A DNA stretch of 33,556 bases from an uncultured Prevotella sp. (GTDB lineage Bacteria > Bacteroidota > Bacteroidia > Bacteroidales > Bacteroidaceae), in contig CAKPST010000020.1 of assembly GCA_934183355.1 (NCBI GenBank), forward strand, positions 1 to 33,556, written 5' to 3'. Positions 27,205 to 33,556 of this stretch are shown here, one piece after another. The translations under genes were made by a program, and so were the position numbers. Numbering within the stretch: the stretch's first letter is position 1; each line of letters begins with the position of its first letter. The notes under the pieces were generated by a model. The model was not told where the DNA came from, made no database searches, and worked only from the letters and a program-made list of their open reading frames with translations.

Positions 27205-27957
27205 CTATATAGGGAGAAGTTGGTCTAATAAATCTGCAATGACAAAATAGAACTCGCTATGATTCCCATTCGCATCACGTTTTTCCACTTCTTGGCGATA
27301 TGCTTTCAAAGAATCTATATCAAGCATTTCCTGAGAATCCTTGGTCAAAAAAGAATAAGCCAGCATTTGTTCGCGTCTTCTTTCTTTCAGACTATGACAA
27401 TTCAAGTTGAGAGTTTTAATATCCTCTTCAGCTTCCTTGTCACTCCCTTTTACTTCGCCATTTAGTTTATATGAAAAGTGTGAAGCACAATCTGCTTGTA
27501 AAGGACTATAATGCAATTCTTTATTATCCTTAAATTCATCACAATGAAAAGTATTTTTTCTTTCCTTCTTACTGTGAATCGTTTCTTTCAATTGTGCCCG
27601 CTCAAACTCTGAACTATGACAAGACAGCAATAGGTTCTTATATTCTCCTACCAACTCAGGAAACTTACTTCTCGGCTGAACATGCTCAACACTATAATGT
27701 TGCGTATCTGGAAATTGAAGTTTCAAACCACAATAGCAACATACTCCACCTTGGTCTTGACACATTTGTGCCTGTAAGTCCTTCCAATGCGGAATCCATC
27801 TTGTACTTCTTATTTGCTCTTTGTAGAGAAGATTGCCATCAAGCTTCTCTGTCTCTTTTCTTTTCAGAAGACTTGCTTCGTCAAGATTCACAGAGGACAA
27901 TTCCTGCTCGTGCTGAATAACAGTAGGAGTATCATAATGCTTTTCTATGTACCTCAT
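27205..27957 (-). CDS. ptuB: HNH nuclease, PtuB-like (Septu/retron-associated family)
   Basis: 250-residue protein with an HNH fold: CCYCG (C73-G77), VEHVQPRS (90-97) with catalytic H92, and NLLLSC (108-113). The layout resembles the HNH nucleases that partner an ATPase in Septu (PtuB) and in Ec78/Eco7-type retrons. In those relatives the second metal-binding pair is normally CxxC; here it reads CHSS (C113-S116), so one ligand seems lost or replaced, perhaps by H138 or C139 downstream. Its ATG overlaps the ATPase stop by 4 nt, implying coupled synthesis in a fixed ratio. The role as an abortive-infection effector is inferred from family and context. Confidence 0.62.
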   Translation of the reverse strand: MRYIEKHYDTPTVIQHEQELSSVNLDEASLLKRKETEKLDGNLLYKEQIRSTRWIPHWKDLQAQMCQDQGGVCCYCGLKLQFPDTQHYSVEHVQPRSKFPELVGEYKNLLLSCHSSEFERAQLKETIHSKKERKNTFHCDEFKDNKELHYSPLQADCASHFSYKLNGEVKGSDKEAEEDIKTLNLNCHSLKERRREQMLAYSFLTKDSQEMLDIDSLKAYRQEVEKRDANGNHSEFYFVIADLLDQLLPI

Positions 27958-29411
27958 TTGCCAATAATTTCAATACGGTTTATGATAGCACGCAGTTGTA
28001 TCAATTCTATTTGGTCGGCTGGAGTCTTCTTTGCTTCGAGTTTATCTACTATTGCCTTTGCTGCCTCTGTATTTTTCTCTGCCACTTCATCCCATGCCTT
28101 GTCGAAGAGTTCTTGAATCTCTGGTTTGCGCTTGCGCACACCCATGTTCTCTTCTAACATCTGATTGTAGTCTATACCATATATATTGCGGCATTCCTCT
28201 GGAGCATCGCACGCAGGAGTCATACGCATCACCTTGTTTCTGCCAGTAACAGTATCTATATCCGTCAACACCAGTGGCGAATGTGTAGAAACAATAAACT
28301 GAATGTTTGGGAAAGTCTTTGTCAGCCTTTCCAATACTGTTTGTTCCAATTCTGGATGCAGATGCAAATCAATTTCATCTATGATTGCAACACCCGTAAT
28401 GTCTGTACTTGTTCCATTACTTAGCAGAAATGAACGATAGGCTAAATCCAATGCAATATAAAACAATCGCTTATATCCTGTAGACAAAACTGAAAAAGCA
28501 TACCGTTCCCTATCAGGAGTAACAATATTTACTTCTGTCCTGTTGTGGATACCTAATTCCAACGATGCCACTTCCATATTGTTACCATCTCCCTCAGAAA
28601 ACAGCTGTAAACAAGTCGATATTTTACTTATCTCATTATTACATTCTTCTAATTCTTTTTTGCTTGCTTCTATAAAGGCGTTATACTTCTCTTTTTCTAT
28701 TTTACCAGCCTTGTATCTATCCTCTATAAGTCTTATCTCCCTTGGAATAACCTCTTGACGGATCAACTTATTTCTCAGTCTCTCTAACCATATATTGGTA
28801 AACCCTTTCTCTGAGTTCCAATCGGTATATCCCAGCTCTGGAAAACTATTCTTCAAATGAAAATTGCGCTTTGTTTCCTCTTTTCTGTTGCGTTGGTTAA
28901 AAAGAGTATAATGTGGATAACCGTCAGAATAATAAGCCAATAGCGGTAATTGGGGCGAAGGACAGGTATCCTTGCTCCATTTGTATAGTTCCAAAAACTC
29001 CTTTCTGTATCCCGACTTTCTCAAAGACATCTTTGGAGCAACTCCTGTCATATCCCAATCTAAAGGAAAATGCTCTCCGAATATTGCATCAGCATGAATG
29101 TTTATTTCATATTCAATCGGTTTGACTCCTTCATAGTTACAATCTAACACAGAGAAACCTTCTACAGTAGGATATGGATTATTAAGTCTGAAAGTTTTAA
29201 CGTCAATAACTTTCGCTTTCTTCCCTTTCCCTGTTTTCTCTTTTATTTCTTCGGAATACATCAAAAAGCTCAATGCCTTATGAATGGCATGTATCAATGT
29301 AGACTTGCCCGAACCATTCTTACCGAATAGCACGGTTACACCGGGTGCGAACTCAATGGTGTAGTCGCGGAAGCAACGGAAGTTGCTGATATGTAATTTC
29401 TTTAGATACAT
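27954..29411 (-). CDS. ptuA: ABC/AAA-type ATPase, PtuA-like
   Basis: 485-residue ATPase of the AAA_15/21, RecF/OLD-like group. Walker A is GKNGSGKST (30-38). A long insertion with a charged coiled coil (residues ~205-265) follows. The signature motif is LSTGYKRL (309-316), Walker B is VAIIDEID (341-348), and the H-loop STHSPL has H377. The C-terminal ~75 residues (YGIDYNQMLEENMGV onward) resemble the tail of ATPases that pair with HNH nucleases. No TOPRIM domain is visible, which argues against Gabija GajA and OLD nucleases. It sits 12 nt after mod. The centre of the gene is AT-rich (27% G+C at 28621-28680) while both ends are near 50%. Confidence 0.65.
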   Translation of the reverse strand: MYLKKLHISNFRCFRDYTIEFAPGVTVLFGKNGSGKSTLIHAIHKALSFLMYSEEIKEKTGKGKKAKVIDVKTFRLNNPYPTVEGFSVLDCNYEGVKPIEYEINIHADAIFGEHFPLDWDMTGVAPKMSLRKSGYRKEFLELYKWSKDTCPSPQLPLLAYYSDGYPHYTLFNQRNRKEETKRNFHLKNSFPELGYTDWNSEKGFTNIWLERLRNKLIRQEVIPREIRLIEDRYKAGKIEKEKYNAFIEASKKELEECNNEISKISTCLQLFSEGDGNNMEVASLELGIHNRTEVNIVTPDRERYAFSVLSTGYKRLFYIALDLAYRSFLLSNGTSTDITGVAIIDEIDLHLHPELEQTVLERLTKTFPNIQFIVSTHSPLVLTDIDTVTGRNKVMRMTPACDAPEECRNIYGIDYNQMLEENMGVRKRKPEIQELFDKAWDEVAEKNTEAAKAIVDKLEAKKTPADQIELIQLRAIINRIEIIGK

Positions 29412-29423
29412 CGTATGTTGTTT

Positions 29424-31322
29424 TTAATATCTTACATCTATGTTTACAGTCAAGGTCTTGTTACCCTCCTTCAGCGTGCGGAGGTTTTTCTGCAGTTCCT
29501 CACGATGGGTGAAGCCGAAGCTATAGCCGAAGATTACAATATTGTGAGGAGAGAATGGCTCACCATTATACTTATCCATTAAGGCTGCGACGCTACTTTC
29601 ATTAAAGTCATGGTCTGGACAGATCATGTAGAGGTGGTCATCCTTCCAGTAGGCTTTATAATCGCCAAGCATCACTTCCTCTGCATCCTCGGTCAAGCCA
29701 TAGCCGTCAGCAACGAGCCATGTGCGAAGAACGGTCTCAATGCCGAAATCTTCAACTCCTAACGGAGATAAAAGATCTTTAGATGGGTCAAACTGCTCCA
29801 TCTGCAGCAATGCATCTTCCTTCGGCTCTTCCAAAGTGTAATGCTTGAAGCCAAGGTCACCTGCAAAGATTGGATTGTCTTCCTTAATTTTCTTGGCGGC
29901 TCGCTTGATGCGCTCCATACCGACTTCGTCGATGGTCGTATAGCCGGCTTTGGCTGCCTCGGTATCAAGATTGCAATTCTCAGGAAGCTGAATAAGAATA
30001 TATTTAACATTAATCCCCTTAGCTATATTGTTTTCCAAGATTGCATGAGCAGATGTAGAGGATCCACCAAAGAAATCGACAAAGATATCACCATCATCCA
30101 ATCCCATTTCCAATAATTGCTTAACCAATTGAATTGGTTTAGGATATGAAAACACCTTTGTACCAAATATTTTTTTTATTTGTTTCGTTCCTTCTGCTGT
30201 TGTGCCTGTATCCTTTAAGAAAGTTCTAAATGGTTTCTGTCTAGGATCGTTTGATCTAATTTTCTCATAGACAATATATGTTCCATTTGATCTCTTTACG
30301 AATTCTACATTATGCTTCTCAACAGCAGTGAACATAGCTTGCCTTCCCCATCGCCAACATCCTTCTGTTCCATCATTTCTTATTGGATATACGTTCTCTC
30401 CATTAGGACCTGCAATGGGGAAAAACATGGTTGGTCTGTCTTCTCTCCTTGAATTTGAACCCCACTTATTTAGTTCTCTTCCTAAACGATAAGGGCCAAA
30501 TTCATCTTTTTTATCCAACACCTCTGATTCAACCAAGATCTTTGAAATAGAATTATCCGCATCTGGAGTGTGTGAGTAGCACAATACATACTCATGATCT
30601 GAAACGACATGACTATTATCACTGCCTCCACCAGTCTTAGATATCCAAATAAATTGTGCAATAAAGCACTCCTCACCAAACACCTCATCACACAGCCTCT
30701 TCAGATTTGCCTGTTCATTATCATCAATAGATATAAATATCACTCCATCATCAGTCAGCAAATCGCGTGCGAACGACAGACGAGGCAACATAAAGGTGAG
30801 CCAAGCCGCATGGCTGGCACTTCCACGACGAGTCATAGAGAGAATACGCTCGGCACGCTCAGGACTTACATCCAAGCGTTTGGCAAGATCCTCGGCAGTA
30901 AAATTGAACTTGTCATTATACACAAAGCCGTCAGAACCTGTATTGTATGGAGGGTCGATATAAATCACCTTCACCTTACCGCTATACGATTTCACCAAAT
31001 GCTGCAGCGCATCCAGATTGTCGCCACTGATATATACATTCTGGCTGTCCTTATTCTCAGGCTTTGCATTATGCTCCTCGTCGGGACGAATAAGTGTGGT
31101 AGTGTCCATATTAGTAAGCATACGGGCATAGTTCTTGCCCAACCAGTTGAAACCGCTTGTCTCGTCGGTAATAGTAGTACCTCCAGGCAGTGCAGCCTTG
31201 AAAGCCTCTATATCAAATTCGCCATCAGTATGGAAGCACTGTGGAAAATACTTCTTCAGCACCTCCAATTCTTTCAGTCCCGCTGCGGCATCAGCGTTGT
31301 GATTCATTATATCTTTAATCAT
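29424..31322 (-). CDS. mod: Type III DNA adenine methyltransferase, Mod subunit
   Basis: 632-residue N6-adenine methyltransferase. It is of the beta arrangement: catalytic DPPYNTGSDGFVYND (123-137) comes before the AdoMet motif FFGGSSTSAH (417-426), which differs from the common FxGSGTT form. KPIQLVKQLL (395-404) is motif X. Residues ~215-400 between them are the likely target-recognition domain. An alternative ATG lies at residue 6. Mod modifies one strand of an asymmetric site and also recruits Res. The res gene is not adjacent as usual but two genes further downstream. No promoter was found in the 36-nt gap to the preceding outer-membrane gene, so read-through from 32219-32250 is likely. 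Confidence 0.94.
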   Translation of the reverse strand: MIKDIMNHNADAAAGLKELEVLKKYFPQCFHTDGEFDIEAFKAALPGGTTITDETSGFNWLGKNYARMLTNMDTTTLIRPDEEHNAKPENKDSQNVYISGDNLDALQHLVKSYSGKVKVIYIDPPYNTGSDGFVYNDKFNFTAEDLAKRLDVSPERAERILSMTRRGSASHAAWLTFMLPRLSFARDLLTDDGVIFISIDDNEQANLKRLCDEVFGEECFIAQFIWISKTGGGSDNSHVVSDHEYVLCYSHTPDADNSISKILVESEVLDKKDEFGPYRLGRELNKWGSNSRREDRPTMFFPIAGPNGENVYPIRNDGTEGCWRWGRQAMFTAVEKHNVEFVKRSNGTYIVYEKIRSNDPRQKPFRTFLKDTGTTAEGTKQIKKIFGTKVFSYPKPIQLVKQLLEMGLDDGDIFVDFFGGSSTSAHAILENNIAKGINVKYILIQLPENCNLDTEAAKAGYTTIDEVGMERIKRAAKKIKEDNPIFAGDLGFKHYTLEEPKEDALLQMEQFDPSKDLLSPLGVEDFGIETVLRTWLVADGYGLTEDAEEVMLGDYKAYWKDDHLYMICPDHDFNESSVAALMDKYNGEPFSPHNIVIFGYSFGFTHREELQKNLRTLKEGNKTLTVNIDVRY

Positions 31323-31361
31323 ATTTTATATCGTTCATTAATTAAGATGTAGAAAAAGGAT

Positions 31362-32174
31362 TTATCTACTCGGCAACCAACGGTTCTCAACCGACACTTC
31401 GATACTCAGGTTGTTGTTGACGTTGTAGCGCACGGTAGCCCCGATGCGGTCGCCCATGTTTGTTAGGTCGTAGACAGAGTAGGCAGGCATGCCAAAGAAG
31501 TTGCGGCTGAAACCGCCGAAACCTCCCATACCTGGTCCGTAGAAGCCACCATAATAGCCGTCGTACATGCTGTAGCGCAAGCGGTTGGAGATGTTGTTGG
31601 TTATCGACTTCTGACCATATACATAAGCCTCCCAGTGCTCGTTGAATCGATAGCCCATGACAGCCGACAATCCGGCTTCGCGCCAGTTGTTGCCAGCATA
31701 GTTGATGTTGTTGAGATAGCCGCCTACAGCCAACGACAATTTGTCCGTAATGGGGGTGGCGTACATCATGGCGATGTTCTGTTGGAAACCAGCTCCGTGA
31801 TGAGCACCCTTGCCAAACTGTGCGAACACCGATGCACCTATCTGCACGTTGAGTCCTTTGTGCAATCCCCAGTTATACCATCCGCAGAAGTTGGTAGGAT
31901 AGTAGCTGATGGTTTCGGGTTGTCCATAGGCATTCATCTTGGGCAGATGCAGCGAGTCTTGCAATTCTGTATTCTGCTCGGCTTTATTCTGCTCGGCAAT
32001 GGCTTCCTCGCGCCATTTGCGCGAACGTCCACCATAGCGTGTAGGCATGATGCGCTGTAGGGCAGACTCGTCAAACTGAGGCTGCGCCAACTTCCTATTG
32101 TTGTCATCCTGTGCTGCTGCCGGCATGGCAACAGCTATGAGAGCGATAATAATCAGTTTCTTTATATTCATCAT
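31362..32174 (-). CDS. Secreted outer-membrane beta-barrel-like protein, unknown function
   Basis: About 270 residues with a clear signal peptide (MNIKKLIIIALIAVAMPAAA, cleavage near AQ-DD). I start at the ATG at 32174 (a second Met follows directly); the open frame extends to a GTG at 32189 that is less likely. After a polar linker of ~65 residues the chain alternates aromatic and polar residues in a way that suggests 8 or so beta strands. It includes a glycine/tyrosine/phenylalanine-rich loop near residues 205-230 and ends in a strand with VSVENRWLPSR. I do not recognise a family. It lies upstream of mod on the same strand and has the best promoter of the region. Confidence 0.75.
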   Translation of the reverse strand: MMNIKKLIIIALIAVAMPAAAQDDNNRKLAQPQFDESALQRIMPTRYGGRSRKWREEAIAEQNKAEQNTELQDSLHLPKMNAYGQPETISYYPTNFCGWYNWGLHKGLNVQIGASVFAQFGKGAHHGAGFQQNIAMMYATPITDKLSLAVGGYLNNINYAGNNWREAGLSAVMGYRFNEHWEAYVYGQKSITNNISNRLRYSMYDGYYGGFYGPGMGGFGGFSRNFFGMPAYSVYDLTNMGDRIGATVRYNVNNNLSIEVSVENRWLPSR

Positions 32175-32218
32175 AGATAAATGGTTCACCGTTTATTCGT
32201 CATGTTTTATTTCATCAG

Positions 32219-32250
32219 CAAATATACAGCATTTTTGTTGATGCCACAAA
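32219..32250 (-). promoter_or_regulatory. Promoter of the outer-membrane-like gene and probably of the mod-ptuA-ptuB-res operon
   Basis: On the minus strand TTTG (32247-32250) and TATATTTG (32219-32226) are 20 nt apart, matching both Bacteroidetes promoter elements at the ideal distance. The ATG follows 44 nt downstream. No other promoter was seen before mod. Confidence 0.65.
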
Positions 32251-32334
32251 CATAGATTGTGAAAATAAACATAATTAATGTCAATCGTTAATGACGTTGG
32301 TGCGTTTATGTCATCACGCGTTACGGGTAATCGT

Positions 32335-32422
32335 CGTACAAAGGCTTAAAACAATTCGTACCAAGGCTTGGTACTGTTCGTACCAAGGCCTGTTACTATT
32401 CGTACAAGGGTGCTTGATTTAA
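32335..32422. repeat. Four-copy 22-bp tandem repeat
   Basis: Units start at 32335, 32357, 32379 and 32401, exactly 22 bp apart, each opening with CGTAC(C/A)AAGG or a close variant. Units 2 and 3 are the best conserved. Unit 2 contains the 17-bp palindrome GTACCAAGGCTTGGTAC (32358-32374). A period of about two helical turns would place all units on the same face of the DNA. The block lies between two divergent genes, ~110 bp upstream of the minus-strand promoter and ~180 bp upstream of the plus-strand -7 box. Confidence 0.8.
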
Positions 32423-32450
32423 TGTTTTAGGATTGCCTTCGTTTTTGAAA

Positions 32451-32552
32451 AATTGCAGATGCTTGCAGATTGCAGATGTCTGCTGCAATTCTGTAAGGCT
32501 AACACTATCAGTGGGTTATGCTGGGTTTTGTCCTCAAAATTGCAGATTGCAG
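32451..32552. repeat. Cluster of TTGCAGAT repeats
   Basis: TTGCAGAT occurs at 32453-32460, 32463-32470, 32470-32477 and 32540-32547, with a partial copy TTGCAG at 32547-32552. AATTGCAG (32451-32458) also faces CTGCAATT (32483-32490) as an inverted repeat. The two groups lie 50-150 bp upstream of the TPR gene's -7 box. It could be a protein-binding array or the remnant of a small repeat element. Confidence 0.6.
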
Positions 32553-32598
32553 TAGAAAAATAAACATTTGTAATTAATGATATGCGACAAATAAACCG

Positions 32599-32606
32599 TA
32601 TCTTTG
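32599..32606 (+). promoter_or_regulatory. -7 box of the TPR gene promoter
   Basis: TATCTTTG matches TAnnTTTG and is 32 nt before the ATG at 32639. A TTTG at 32567-32570 is further away (28 nt) than the usual 19-21. Confidence 0.5.
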
Positions 32607-32638
32607 CAATTAATTTAAACCTAAACAATTAGTAGAAT

Positions 32639-33508
32639 ATGAACTTTTTCAAGAAACTATTTGGTGGTCGGAAGACTTCGGAAGAGGTGAAACAGGAAGA
32701 AGAGAAGAATTTCGGCGTGTTGAAATATGACGGTGTGCGTGCTCTCAGGCAGCAGCAGCTCGACTATGCTGTGAAGTGCTTTGAGCATGCTCTGCAGCTG
32801 AACGCCGACGATCTCGAATGTCGCGACTATCTGTCGCAGGCTTATATCTCGATGGGCGACATGCAGAATGCCTACGAGGAGTTGCAGCATATACTGGAGG
32901 CTCAGCCCGACAATGTGGCTGTGTTGCTGCGTATGGCTGAGGTGGCGTATATGATGGAGAACTATACGGCGATGTCGGAGGCTTGCGAGAAGGCGCTGTT
33001 GCTCGATGCGGAGAATGTGCAGACCTATTTCCTGTATGCCAAGGCTTGTCGTGGACAGGGCGACCCGACGAATGCTGTGGCTATGCTGACCAAAGCCATA
33101 CGCATGCGCGACGACTTCGACGCTGCTCGATTGCTTCGCGCCAATGTGTTGCTGGAGAATGGCGAGACGGCTGAGGTTGCCGAGGATGCCAACTATCTGT
33201 ACGAGCATATAGAGGGTAGCGAGGACGTGTTGCTGCTGAAGGCACGTGTGGAGAAAGCCATGGGCAACATGAAGGAGGCTGAGACGACATACGGCATGGT
33301 GATAGATGTCAATCCATTTTCGATAGACGCATACAGAGAGCGTAGCGAGGTGCGCAAGGCGTTGGGCGACAATGAAGGTGCCAATGCCGACGAGGCTGCT
33401 GCCAATGAGATGCAACAGGATGCTCCGCAGCCTACCGAAGGCATTGAACAGGACATAAAGAAGAAAATGCAGCAAATGGACCCGTATAAGGTTTTTAATA
33501 ACGGATAA
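32639..33508 (+). CDS. Tetratricopeptide repeat protein
   Basis: 289-residue soluble protein without a signal peptide. After a basic N-terminus (MNFFKKLFGGRK) and a short charged helix, residues ~27-245 form about six TPR units, for example LRQQQLDYAVKCFEHALQLN and MGNMKEAETTYGMVIDVNP. The C-terminal ~45 residues are acidic and glutamine-rich, ending in MDPYKVFNNG. The function is unknown; such proteins are usually scaffolds. It is transcribed away from the repeat-rich intergenic region. The basic amphipathic start could touch the membrane, but that is inference. Confidence 0.88.
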   Translation: MNFFKKLFGGRKTSEEVKQEEEKNFGVLKYDGVRALRQQQLDYAVKCFEHALQLNADDLECRDYLSQAYISMGDMQNAYEELQHILEAQPDNVAVLLRMAEVAYMMENYTAMSEACEKALLLDAENVQTYFLYAKACRGQGDPTNAVAMLTKAIRMRDDFDAARLLRANVLLENGETAEVAEDANYLYEHIEGSEDVLLLKARVEKAMGNMKEAETTYGMVIDVNPFSIDAYRERSEVRKALGDNEGANADEAAANEMQQDAPQPTEGIEQDIKKKMQQMDPYKVFNNG

Positions 33509-33556
33509 AGCCCAAACCCAGAAAGCCCCATCCCCGGCCCCTCCCCCGCAGGGAGG
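33509..33556. repeat. GC-rich palindrome after the TPR gene, cut by the window edge
   Basis: CCTCCC (33540-33545) faces GGGAGG (33551-33556) across CCGCA, preceded by a C-rich stretch with almost no T. Its composition is unlike the AT-rich intergenic DNA elsewhere in the window. It could be a terminator stem or a dispersed palindromic repeat; the right part is missing. Confidence 0.5.

Noticed and set aside
27954..29411. Gabija (GajA) or OLD-family nuclease
   Set aside because: No TOPRIM domain follows the ATPase part, and the partner is an HNH protein instead of a UvrD-like helicase.
24182..31322. A retron, because its known effector pair resembles the ATPase-HNH genes
   Set aside because: No reverse transcriptase gene or msr/msd-like structured RNA is visible in or next to the operon.
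32335..32422. CRISPR array
   Set aside because: The 22-bp units are directly adjacent with no unique spacers, and no cas genes are present.
32657..33475. 272-codon open frame on the minus strand opposite the TPR gene
   Set aside because: It mirrors the TPR reading frame, has no domain signal and no promoter; the plus-strand TPR repeats are unambiguous.

Overview
The window looks like chromosomal DNA of an anaerobic Bacteroidales bacterium, most likely Prevotella or a close relative. The evidence is an adjacent SusC/SusD pair, repeated Bacteroidetes-type -7 boxes (TAnnTTTG) upstream of genes with little Shine-Dalgarno signal, a ferredoxin-linked 2-oxoacid oxidoreductase operon, and fumarate-type anaerobic metabolism (aspartate ammonia-lyase plus a Dcu transporter). 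The genus is inference; no rRNA or marker phylogeny was possible.

Layout. Bases 1-117 hold the tail of a plus-strand unit (a strong terminator). 118-2499 is a minus-strand AraC regulator-MATE efflux unit. 2553-5782 carries aspA and a C4-dicarboxylate transporter, each with its own promoter. 5933-11261 is a long minus-strand run, ffh-folD-small TPR protein-korD-korA-korB-korC, joined by very short gaps or 4-nt overlaps and closed by a hairpin. 11366-15023 is recJ-recQ. 15153-17342 is a secreted double-esterase gene. The plus strand then carries a Cu+-type P-ATPase that appears to lack its nucleotide-binding domain (17421-19322), and a susC-susD pair (19412-24076) ending at a perfect hairpin.

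The most notable region is 24182-31322, a four-gene minus-strand operon: type III methyltransferase (mod), an ABC/AAA ATPase, an HNH nuclease, and type III restriction subunit (res). The ATPase and nuclease resemble the PtuA/PtuB pair of Septu and of some retron systems, and they sit between the two halves of the restriction-modification system with gaps of 12, -4 and 11 nt. This suggests a composite anti-phage locus expressed as one unit. The centre of mod (the target-recognition part) and the centre of the ATPase gene are clearly more AT-rich than their ends, a sign of mosaic exchange.

The right end holds a small outer-membrane-like protein gene with a good promoter, a 464-nt intergenic region with a four-copy 22-bp tandem repeat and a cluster of TTGCAGAT repeats, a TPR protein gene, and a GC-rich palindrome cut by the window edge. 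No tRNA, rRNA, CRISPR array, transposase or integrase was seen.
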